Source: Fimbriimonadaceae bacterium (GTDB lineage: Bacteria; Armatimonadota; Fimbriimonadia; Fimbriimonadales; Fimbriimonadaceae). Taken from it: a stretch of DNA of 64,000 nucleotides. Position 1 is the first letter of the stretch. Each line of letters starts with the position of its first letter. The notes under the pieces were generated by a model. That model was not told the DNA's origin. It did not search any database and was given only the letters and a program-made list of their open reading frames with translations. The position numbers and the translations under genes are program-made. The DNA is taken from assembly GCA_019638675.1 (NCBI GenBank), contig JAHBTE010000001.1, forward strand, positions 1,954,605 through 2,018,604, read 5' to 3'. Positions 43,195-50,205 of the stretch are shown here, piece after piece.

Positions 43195-43210
43195 TTAGAC
43201 GTTCATCTAA
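43195..43210. promoter_or_regulatory. Candidate operator of the SdpR-like repressor
   Basis: TTAGACG and CATCTAA flank a two-base centre, forming a palindrome with one mismatch per arm. It lies 6 bases before the GTG of the repressor gene, where a ribosome binding site would otherwise be. Confidence 0.4.
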
Positions 43211-43246
43211 GCATCTAGGTTGCGTGGTCATTCGTCAAGAAAGCTG

Positions 43247-43921
43247 ATGCTTCAATTCGTACTTGCGCTTGCCATCTCACAAAATCCAGAAATTAAGGTT
43301 GATCCCGCCGAAACGCATGGCAAAACACCAGAGCAGATCGTAGCGATGGGTTACGAGAAATGGTACGAATTCTATATAGAGAAAGAGCAGAACGAAAGCA
43401 CAATGGCAATCAATTTCGCCAATATGCTTTACGGCAATTCGCTCTATATCGTCAATACTAATCGGCTTAAGGCAGTTGAACCAAAGCGCCGCCAAATGAT
43501 TGCCGATATTAGAGAATCCCTGGTTCAGTTCAGAGGTTCTTGTATTGAAATTGGGTTCACCCGGAGCGGCGGTGGCACTCTTTGGTCAATCATTCATTCC
43601 GCAACTCGCTCTGAATCAGAAGGATTAGTCGCAGATTTGATTGCCGGTAGCCAGAAAGGTGAACGAGCAACCCAAGCCACAGTCTGGGCGAAGCTCAACG
43701 AAGTTGCGCAAAAAATCGAACGTGAAAAAGATGATCTGGAAGAAGGGCGTCAGTACAGCAATCGCGGATATGCGGAGGCGATGAAGTACCACGCTGAGGC
43801 GGTCGCTCATTGGACAAACGCTTTGCCGAAGATCGCAAAGTTTCCTAAAGTTGCCGAACGTGAACGGATTATGAATTTCTACTTAGAAGGGGCTGAAATC
43901 GCCTGGCAAGCTGATATGTAA
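43247..43921 (+). CDS. Hypothetical exported protein
   Basis: The 224-residue product from ATG 43247 starts with a short hydrophobic stretch (MLQFVLALAIS), perhaps a signal peptide, followed by a soluble, mostly helical protein rich in charged residues. A frame from TTG 43220 would add nine residues. I see no family motif. It is divergent from the SdpR-like gene and 47 bases upstream of trpA. Confidence 0.55.
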   Translation: MLQFVLALAISQNPEIKVDPAETHGKTPEQIVAMGYEKWYEFYIEKEQNESTMAINFANMLYGNSLYIVNTNRLKAVEPKRRQMIADIRESLVQFRGSCIEIGFTRSGGGTLWSIIHSATRSESEGLVADLIAGSQKGERATQATVWAKLNEVAQKIEREKDDLEEGRQYSNRGYAEAMKYHAEAVAHWTNALPKIAKFPKVAERERIMNFYLEGAEIAWQADM

Positions 43922-43968
43922 TGTCTGTACGGCTTGGGCTGTTGTTGGTGCCCAGGTAACTTAGTCGA

Positions 43969-44757
43969 GTGAATCTATCGGCGAAGTTCAGCGCATTGCA
44001 AGCTCGGGGTGAGAAAGCACTCGTCCTTTTTATCACTGCTGGCGATCCGAGCTTGGAAGCTTTGCCTGAAATCGCTGAGGCCTTACAAGAAGCTGGCGCA
44101 GATATTTTAGAAATCGGTCTTCCTTTCACCGACCCAATCGCCGACGGCCCAGTGATTCAAGCGAGCAGTCAGCGAGCGTTGGACCGAGGAGTCCGACCTC
44201 GCCATGTTCTGGCAAAAATGGCGGAATGCCAATTTGAAGTGCCAGTTGTTTTGATGGGTTATTACAATCCGGCATTGCGGTGGGGTTTGTCGGAGTTTGC
44301 TGCTCAGTGCAAATCCGCCGGAGCGAGCGGAACAATCATGTGCGATGTCATCCCAGAAGAGGCTGGGGATTGGATTTCAGCATCTAAACAGGCAGGGCTA
44401 GATACAGTTTTTCTTGCCGCACCAACTTCAACTCCAGAGCGGCAAAAAGTGGTCTGCGAATCTAGTAGTGGATTTGTCTATGCAGTTTCAAGAACTGGAG
44501 TCACAGGCGCGGGAGAATCAGCCGCCGCTTCTAGCGAGGAGCTAGTTTCCCAACTGAGGCAATACACGTCCACTCCAATTTGTGTGGGATTTGGTATCTC
44601 ACAGCCTGATCAGGTTAGAGGAGTCTGTCAGTACGCAGACGGGGCTATTATCGGCTCCTGGCTGGTGAACGAGATTGCGAATCATTGGGATGACTCCTCC
44701 GCTCGCAAAACGTTGCTGAATCGGGTGCGTGAGCTTAAAAGCGCAACCAAGTCGTAA
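43969..44757 (+). CDS. trpA: Tryptophan synthase alpha chain
   Basis: TrpA cleaves indole-glycerol phosphate and passes indole to TrpB. The 262-residue TIM barrel has the catalytic Glu in LEIGLPFTDP (47-56) and Asp in DPIADGP, plus CDVIPEEA and the phosphate-binding GFGISQPDQV. The start is GTG 43969. The partner trpB is not in the window. A HisC-like aminotransferase gene follows by 8 bases. Confidence 0.94.
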   Translation: MNLSAKFSALQARGEKALVLFITAGDPSLEALPEIAEALQEAGADILEIGLPFTDPIADGPVIQASSQRALDRGVRPRHVLAKMAECQFEVPVVLMGYYNPALRWGLSEFAAQCKSAGASGTIMCDVIPEEAGDWISASKQAGLDTVFLAAPTSTPERQKVVCESSSGFVYAVSRTGVTGAGESAAASSEELVSQLRQYTSTPICVGFGISQPDQVRGVCQYADGAIIGSWLVNEIANHWDDSSARKTLLNRVRELKSATKS

Positions 44758-44765
44758 ACAACAAT

Positions 44766-45866
44766 ATGCGTTCGAAGAAAGCTGTCCACGGTGGGGATTT
44801 TTTTAATGCGATTGGAGAGGATTTTGCTTCTATCGACCTACATCAAGATGTGATTTCGGCGGATGTTTTGGATGCGTGGTATCCGCCTGCTCCAGGTGTG
44901 ATCACCAAAATTCGCGAAAACTTAGAGTGGCTGATCACAACCAGTCCGCCAGCGCATAGCGAAGGTCTAAGAGAAACACTAGCGGAGAAGCGTGGAATAG
45001 CTAAGGAAAATATTCTGCTTGGATCTGGTACTTCGAGTCTCATGTTCCTAGCATTGCCGAAGCTACTTAGTCTCGAAGATGAGGTTTTGATTCTTGACCC
45101 GAGTTATGGCGAATATGTTCATATCGCCGAAAACGTTATTGGATGCAAAGTCACTCGATTTGAATTGCCACTAGAAAGTTTTGAACTCGATCCGGAAGAG
45201 CTGACGAGAGTGGTGACAGGCAAGAAACTGGCGATTCTTGTGAATCCTAATTCGCCGACTGGCCGAGCTGCTTCGCGAAAAGAATTGCAAAACGTGATTC
45301 AATCTCATTCTGAAACGACTTTCTGGGTGGATGAAACTTATATTGATTTCTACAGTAACGCAAGCGGCGAATCGCAAAGTGTAGAACCGCTTATTTTGGA
45401 ACTGCCGAATCTAATCGTAAGCAAGTCCATGAGCAAATACTATGCGCTCAGCGGACTCCGGCTTGGTTATCTAGTTGCCTCCAAAGAACAGGTAAGTGAA
45501 TGGGAACTTTTTTCGCCACCATGGGCGGTTGGAATGATGGCTCAGATCGCCGGTATTGAAGCCCTCAAAGACGAACAGCATTATTGGGAGCGATCTCGCG
45601 AAACTGCCGGTTTACGGAACCGCATGGCAAGGCAGTTAGAAGAACTTGGCTTAGAGGTTTTTCCAAGCGTTACAAACTTTCTCCTCTGCCGACTTCCGGT
45701 AAAACGTGCGCAGGAACTATGTGATTTCGCCGCAGAGAGAAATATCTATCTTAGAAATTGCGATTCGCTGAGCCCGAGGTTCAAAAATGATACGGTTCGC
45801 ATTGCAGTGAAGAATGCAGATGCGAACCGTTTGATTGTTTCCGCTATTGCGGATTTCTTAGCTTAA
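44766..45866 (+). CDS. PLP-dependent aminotransferase class I/II (HisC/CobD-like)
   Basis: The 366-residue enzyme has a type I fold. It shows the cofactor-loop GSGTSSLMFLAL (about 81-92), NPNSPTG (163-169), the DETYIDF motif and the PLP lysine in SKSMSKYYALSGLRLGYL (220-237). This motif pattern groups with histidinol-phosphate aminotransferase and threonine-phosphate decarboxylase. It lies next to trpA, and hisD is elsewhere, so an amino-acid role is likely, but HisC and CobD cannot be separated from sequence alone. Its stop interlocks with the convergent gene. Confidence 0.83.
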   Translation: MRSKKAVHGGDFFNAIGEDFASIDLHQDVISADVLDAWYPPAPGVITKIRENLEWLITTSPPAHSEGLRETLAEKRGIAKENILLGSGTSSLMFLALPKLLSLEDEVLILDPSYGEYVHIAENVIGCKVTRFELPLESFELDPEELTRVVTGKKLAILVNPNSPTGRAASRKELQNVIQSHSETTFWVDETYIDFYSNASGESQSVEPLILELPNLIVSKSMSKYYALSGLRLGYLVASKEQVSEWELFSPPWAVGMMAQIAGIEALKDEQHYWERSRETAGLRNRMARQLEELGLEVFPSVTNFLLCRLPVKRAQELCDFAAERNIYLRNCDSLSPRFKNDTVRIAVKNADANRLIVSAIADFLA

Positions 45867-47056
45867 GCTTTTTCAGCAAGAAGTTTTTCGACTTCAGCTC
45901 GGAAAGCTTTGAAGCTTTCTGGGCTGTAGCCAACATGGAACTCATGAACAACGCCTTTTCGGTCAATCAATACCGCGGTTGGGATTCCTGAAACGCCGTA
46001 ATTAGTGAACGAATTGTTGTTATCGTAGATCACCGGCCAGTTGATTTTGAACTCTTCGACAAAGCCTTTCATACGAGCAAACTCGTCGTCTTGTGAAAGG
46101 TTCTTTTCTGCATTGTAATAGCCGTAATAGCGCGTTACGCCGACGATTTCAAAGCCTTTGCTTTTGAGCTCATCGTACATCTTGCGCATATCTGGGAAAG
46201 CAGCTTTGCAGGGGCCACACCAGTGAGCAAAAAAGTCGATCATAACTACTTTGCCTTTTAGCGCGGCAAGGCTTGTGTATTCGCCATATCCGCGTGAGCT
46301 TTCAATCGGGGCAGGAGCCATGCCGACCATCGTGATGCGGGTTTTAGTATTGTTTAGGATGCGCATAGATGCTGCTTCAATCCGTGTATCGGCCAAACCT
46401 GCCTCAAGTGTTTTAGATGCCACATCCTTTTGGCCAGCATCGACAAACATTTCCGCTTTGGTTTCGTAATAGGAGGCTAGGAGTGTAGAAAGGGTCTTCT
46501 TTTCAGCATCGCTGGTTGCATCGGGCAACTTGGCGATAATTCCGTCAAGAAGCTCAACCCCTGCATTAACCCCTTTACTTTCTGCAACCGCAGGAGCAAA
46601 TACATTTGCCGCGTAGCTCATCATCAAACTTGCGTTTGCAATGGTCTGTGGTTTCATGTTGCTTACGGTAGCTGCACCGTCTTCCATCTTGCCCATTTGG
46701 TAGAAAGTGGACATGCACATAGCTTCAGCATTGAATTTCTCTGCATCTGAAGGCATTGACTTCATGAACATATCGCACAGTGGCTTGATGTCTTCATACT
46801 TGCCAGCCAGGCTGAACAACTGCATCCAAGAATAGCCTTGTTTGGGTTCAATTGAGCCAGGCGTGACGCCGTCAATTGCGGCTAAAGCTCGCTTTTTGAT
46901 CTCAGCGTTGATCGCAGCTGAATTCGCGGTTACTTTTGCTTCTCGTGCAGCTGCAAGTTCACCAGCTCGATAGTCATTAATTTCTTTGAGGGCGATATCT
47001 GGATCCGCGGCGCCGGTAAACCCGAGCATCACTGCCAGCAGTAGGTTTGTAACCAT
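45863..47056 (-). CDS. TlpA-like thioredoxin-fold lipid/periplasmic protein
   Basis: The 397-residue protein has a signal peptide (about 1-16) and a long helical, TPR-like middle (about 30-240). A C-terminal TlpA/AhpC-type thioredoxin domain (about 255-395) carries an active-site WCGPC (279-283) and a cis-Pro in SGIPTA. It probably reduces or reshuffles disulfides in periplasmic proteins or cytochrome c. The N-terminal helical part is an accessory domain. Its promoter-like TATTAT box lies 8 bases before the ATG, right after the rpsD terminator. Confidence 0.85.
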   Translation of the reverse strand: MVTNLLLAVMLGFTGAADPDIALKEINDYRAGELAAAREAKVTANSAAINAEIKKRALAAIDGVTPGSIEPKQGYSWMQLFSLAGKYEDIKPLCDMFMKSMPSDAEKFNAEAMCMSTFYQMGKMEDGAATVSNMKPQTIANASLMMSYAANVFAPAVAESKGVNAGVELLDGIIAKLPDATSDAEKKTLSTLLASYYETKAEMFVDAGQKDVASKTLEAGLADTRIEAASMRILNNTKTRITMVGMAPAPIESSRGYGEYTSLAALKGKVVMIDFFAHWCGPCKAAFPDMRKMYDELKSKGFEIVGVTRYYGYYNAEKNLSQDDEFARMKGFVEEFKINWPVIYDNNNSFTNYGVSGIPTAVLIDRKGVVHEFHVGYSPESFKAFRAEVEKLLAEKA

Positions 47057-47064
47057 AACTTTAT

Positions 47065-47070
47065 ATAATA
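47065..47070 (-). promoter_or_regulatory. -10 box of the TlpA-like gene
   Basis: The minus strand reads TATTAT 8 bases before the ATG at 47056. The rpsD terminator lies directly upstream, so a promoter is required in these few bases. Confidence 0.4.
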
Positions 47071-47073
47071 CTA

Positions 47074-47103
47074 AAAGCTGGTAGTAAGTTCACTACCAGC
47101 TTT
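47074..47103 (-). terminator. Intrinsic terminator after rpsD
   Basis: AAAGCTGGTAGT and ACTACCAGCTTT are perfect 12-base arms around a 6-base loop, 27 bases after the rpsD stop. A T-rich stretch follows on the minus strand. Confidence 0.85.
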
Positions 47104-47129
47104 AATTTTGGTGAATATTCGCGAACGAA

Positions 47130-47738
47130 TTAACGTGCGTAAAATTCGACGACTTGCTGTTCTTGGAAGAATTCAGGGAAGTCTTCTCGTTCTGGCAAGG
47201 CGATGATTTTTCCGCTCATTCCAGCAATATCTGGTTCGATGTAAACAGGAACCGGGTTGCCTTCGTAGTGGTTTGCTCGAGCGATTTTCTTGCTTGCTTC
47301 GCGATCTCGAACTGAGATCACATCTCCGACTCGGCAGGTGTAGCTTGGGATGTCAACGAGCTTGCCATTCACAAAAATATGCTGGTGGCTGACCATTTGT
47401 CGAGCTTGGAAAATGGTTTTTGCGTAGCCAAGTCGGTAAACCTGGGTTTGCAGTCGCATTTCCAGCAATCGCAAGAAGTTCAAACCGTTGTTACCATGCA
47501 TGGTTCGAGCTTTTTCAAAGGTGTTTCGAAATTGCTTTTCGAGCATGCCGTAGTAGCGGCGGATGACTTGTTTAGCCAAAAGCTGTTCGCCGTATTCGGA
47601 CATGCGGCCGTCTCGTCGGTTCGGGCCATGTTGTCCTGGTGGGTACGGTCGTTTGGTGCTGGGGCATTTTGCATTTCCCCAGATGTTAAAGCCGACTTTG
47701 CGGCAGATATCTGTTTTTCTTCCTCGGTATGTCGCCAT
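47130..47738 (-). CDS. rpsD: 30S ribosomal protein S4
   Basis: S4 is a primary assembly protein of the small ribosomal subunit. The 202-residue product begins MATYRGRK and keeps the RPYPPGQHG motif (30-38) and an S4 RNA-binding domain (about 92-155). Two Cys (12 and 25) remain of the N-terminal zinc site found in some S4 proteins. The longer frame to 47876 is an extension through the leader. The gene stands alone with its own terminator, not in the usual alpha operon with rpsK, rpsM and rpoA. Confidence 0.96.
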   Translation of the reverse strand: MATYRGRKTDICRKVGFNIWGNAKCPSTKRPYPPGQHGPNRRDGRMSEYGEQLLAKQVIRRYYGMLEKQFRNTFEKARTMHGNNGLNFLRLLEMRLQTQVYRLGYAKTIFQARQMVSHQHIFVNGKLVDIPSYTCRVGDVISVRDREASKKIARANHYEGNPVPVYIEPDIAGMSGKIIALPEREDFPEFFQEQQVVEFYAR

Positions 47739-47982
47739 GCTGTTGTTTCTTAGCCTTTTCCTGTAGGTTTCACCCTGGATAGTTATCCGGGCGGGCGGAA
47801 CTGCTATATTGGCGCATTTGAGCTTGTTATAGGTGGGCCTCAAGCAAAAATAGGAAGATAACCCTAAGGAATGCAAGTAACGATACCGTTATCATAACAG
47901 GAAGTTGCGATGAAAACAACAATGAATTGAGTGAGCGCAACTTCATTCTAAACCCACAATTCAACTGAAGTCCGTATTTGAC
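47739..47982. other. Intergenic leader region of rpsD and the PilZ gene
   Basis: This 244-base divergent gap holds no convincing gene on either strand. It should contain the rpsD promoter and leader and the PilZ gene promoter. I could not identify a promoter, an S4-binding pseudoknot or a riboswitch with confidence. Confidence 0.4.
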
Positions 47983-48579
47983 ATGAAAATGCTTGAATTT
48001 CTTACCGACCAATTGCTCCGCGTAGTCCGTATGCGTGACTCTGTGGTTTTCGTTGGGAAAGCTGTCACGGTTGACGGTCAAAAGGTTCGTGTTGCATTTT
48101 ATGGCAGCACCAATTTGCAAGTCGGTGATGAGATCAAGTTCTCTACGGGTGGAGATAGAGGCTTTGCAAATTTATTTGGCGCAGTGATCGGACTAGAAGG
48201 GAATGAAGCCGATCTTTGGATTTCGGTTGATGAAGTCGTTCCTGGACTTGACCGAGCGCCTAGAACAGTCGCCCCTGGCACAACTGCCATATTAGTATCT
48301 GGCGATCAAGAATTAAACGCCTCGGTTTGCGATCTTTCTGCATCTGGAATGAGGGTGAGAACCTTGGGAGTTATCGCGGTTGGCGAAATGGTGGATGTTC
48401 ACATCAATAGCCTTAGAAGTGCGATTTCACTCCAATGCCGTATTGCTCGAGTTGTACAAAGTGAGCGATCAGATGCTTCCGAACTTGGAATTCAGATCGT
48501 AGGCGCTGATAATCTCAACTGCGCTCGATACAACCACTTCGTCGAATCTCTGCTGAGAAAAGCTACACAAGCAGCCTAG
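47983..48579 (+). CDS. PilZ domain protein
   Basis: The 198-residue protein has an N-terminal beta-rich region (about 15-85) and a C-terminal PilZ domain (about 88-195). The domain starts with a basic RAPR segment (91-94), resembling the RxxxR c-di-GMP switch, and continues with LSASGMRVRT and ELGIQIVG. Some switch residues differ from the RxxxR consensus, so c-di-GMP binding is possible but not assured. It may be linked to motility or surface functions. Its neighbours, rpsD and a small membrane protein, give no clue. Confidence 0.75.
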   Translation: MKMLEFLTDQLLRVVRMRDSVVFVGKAVTVDGQKVRVAFYGSTNLQVGDEIKFSTGGDRGFANLFGAVIGLEGNEADLWISVDEVVPGLDRAPRTVAPGTTAILVSGDQELNASVCDLSASGMRVRTLGVIAVGEMVDVHINSLRSAISLQCRIARVVQSERSDASELGIQIVGADNLNCARYNHFVESLLRKATQAA

Positions 48580-48580
48580 G

Positions 48581-48871
48581 TTAGTTCCGCGCGATTGAAA
48601 TAAACAGAATCGCGAGAACAAAAAAGAAGCCGAGCCTAACCATTCTTATTTGGTTGAACATTATTTTTCGATCTTTGCCCCGAGTGCTGAAAAAGGCGAG
48701 AAAAGCTCCTGGGAGGTAGATCATAGAACCAACGAATACTGGCCACGGTAGTTCGCCCGGTCGGACGATTGCTGGCACTAAGCTTAAAAGAGCAACCGCG
48801 AGCCCAGCAACGCAAAGACCGAATCCAATTTTAGGGGCGAGACCAGTGGGCACGGTTCCATTGTGAAGCAC
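48581..48871 (-). CDS. Small three-helix membrane protein
   Basis: The real coding part of a longer open frame is the C-terminal 96 residues, with about three membrane helices (about 15-35, 38-56 and 75-92) joined by short basic turns. I place the start at GTG 48871 (or GTG 48853). The upstream part of the frame is antisense to rsmG and lacks protein character. It converges with the PilZ gene and diverges from rsmG with only 22 bases between start codons. The family is unknown. Confidence 0.5.
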   Translation of the reverse strand: MLHNGTVPTGLAPKIGFGLCVAGLAVALLSLVPAIVRPGELPWPVFVGSMIYLPGAFLAFFSTRGKDRKIMFNQIRMVRLGFFFVLAILFISIARN

Positions 48872-48893
48872 AGGTAGATTGTGCGTTAGAGAT

Positions 48894-49577
48894 ATGGACC
48901 TCCGGCCCGTGTGGGAACAGCTAGCCATGCTTGATATTGAAGCAAGCGAGGAAATGAAGTCCGAACTGCTAACTTTTCTAGATGATTTGTATTTGGTGAA
49001 CGAGCACACTAACCTTACGCGGGTTGCAAAAGAAGATGCTCCGATTAGGCATATAGTCGACTCCTTGCTTGTTTTGTCTTTTATTCCAAAAGGTTCTCGG
49101 ATCCTGGATATCGGGTGTGGCCCAGGATTTCCAAGCTGGGTGATTGCTTGGGCGAGGTCAGATTGCAACGTTGTAGCGATGGATACAACTTTGAAAATGC
49201 AAAGATTTTTGGGCAATCATTTGCGACCTAATCTTCTGCAGCGAACCCAAAGAGCGGAAGAGGATATTTGGCGAGAATCATTCGATGTTGCTACAGGCAG
49301 GGCGTTGGCGCCGTTCGGAATTCAAGCTGAACTTTCTGCCGCGTGGCTGAAACTCGGAGGCCTTTTCGTTCCGTTTCGCACGGAATCAGAACGCAGTCTC
49401 GTGGAATCCGCCAATATAGGCATGCTTGGTTTTAAGCTAAGAGAATTGCATGAAGTTCCCACCCGAGATGGGCAAAGCATGAGACTGTTTCCGGTCTACG
49501 AAAAGATCAAGCCAACTCCGCCCGAATATCCTCGGACTTGGGCGAAAATCAAAGCAAAGCCGCTGGCTACTTCTTAG
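48894..49577 (+). CDS. rsmG: 16S rRNA (guanine527-N7)-methyltransferase RsmG
   Basis: RsmG methylates G527 in the 530 loop of 16S rRNA using SAM; its loss gives streptomycin resistance in many bacteria. The 227-residue protein shows HIVDSLLV (near 53-60), the SAM motif LDIGCGPGFPS (70-80) and GRALAPF, and ends with the family tail YPRTWAKIKAKPL. I use ATG 48894; TTG 48879 gives 5 extra residues. No gidA/mnmG or parA neighbour is present. Confidence 0.92.
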   Translation: MDLRPVWEQLAMLDIEASEEMKSELLTFLDDLYLVNEHTNLTRVAKEDAPIRHIVDSLLVLSFIPKGSRILDIGCGPGFPSWVIAWARSDCNVVAMDTTLKMQRFLGNHLRPNLLQRTQRAEEDIWRESFDVATGRALAPFGIQAELSAAWLKLGGLFVPFRTESERSLVESANIGMLGFKLRELHEVPTRDGQSMRLFPVYEKIKPTPPEYPRTWAKIKAKPLATS

Positions 49578-50205
49578 CGAGTAATTCTCGGTATAGGGTT
49601 CGGGCTGGCTCGTAATCAGCATCAATCAGCAATGCTCTCAGGCATTCATCTTTTGCAAGCTGAATTTCGTTATTTTGATAAGCAACTTGAGCGATCACCG
49701 TGTGACCAATTGCCGATTCATCGTTGATACTCAAAGACTTTTCAGCGGCGGCTCTGGCTTCGTTGAATTCGCCGCTCGCTAAGTGAAGTTGTGCTAGCTC
49801 AAGCAAAAGGTCTGCGCGAACTAATTTGTCTTGTTCTTCGTTAGTAGGCAGTGCCTTTGCCATACCATCCAAGAAAGCCATTTTTGCTTCACCGTCTCGA
49901 TCAAGGGCTCGCAATACTTTGCCTTTCAGGCTGTATGAATTAATCGTGATCGGATCAAACCGAATCATTTCATCAATCAATGGCAAAGCGGTTTCAAGGT
50001 CAGCTTTTTCCTTATTGTTGATCTCTTGGCCCGCCAAATATTTCTGAATCGGGTTCATCGCAAGATTTTGAACACGTTCATTTGTTTCGTTGAACTGATC
50101 AACGGTGTAGATGAAATTCGGTTCCATGCCGCTGCAGCCGGCAAGGATTGCAGCAACAAAAACCGACTTAATTAGCCACGATATTGACGAGTTTGCCCGG
50201 AACAA
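49567..50205 (-). CDS. TPR lipoprotein
   Basis: The 212-residue lipoprotein begins with a signal sequence ending in the lipobox ILAGC (Cys near 25), followed by a helical TPR array (about 60-210). I place the start at TTG 50205, inside the leuS 3' end: it has AGGAAGG 6 bases upstream, and no ATG precedes the lipobox in the right frame. The TPRs probably mediate protein contacts at the cell envelope. Overlap with leuS (38 bases) suggests coupled translation, though the functions appear unrelated. The 3' end overlaps the end of rsmG by 11 bases. Confidence 0.75.
   Translation of the reverse strand: MFRANSSISWLIKSVFVAAILAGCSGMEPNFIYTVDQFNETNERVQNLAMNPIQKYLAGQEINNKEKADLETALPLIDEMIRFDPITINSYSLKGKVLRALDRDGEAKMAFLDGMAKALPTNEEQDKLVRADLLLELAQLHLASGEFNEARAAAEKSLSINDESAIGHTVIAQVAYQNNEIQLAKDECLRALLIDADYEPARTLYRELLAKK

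Noticed and set aside
47739-47876. N-terminal extension of S4
   Set aside because: S4 proteins start at the MATYRGRK position; the extension is untranslated leader.
48872-49216. Upstream part of the open frame over the small three-helix gene
   Set aside because: It is opposite the confident rsmG coding region and shows no protein-like character.
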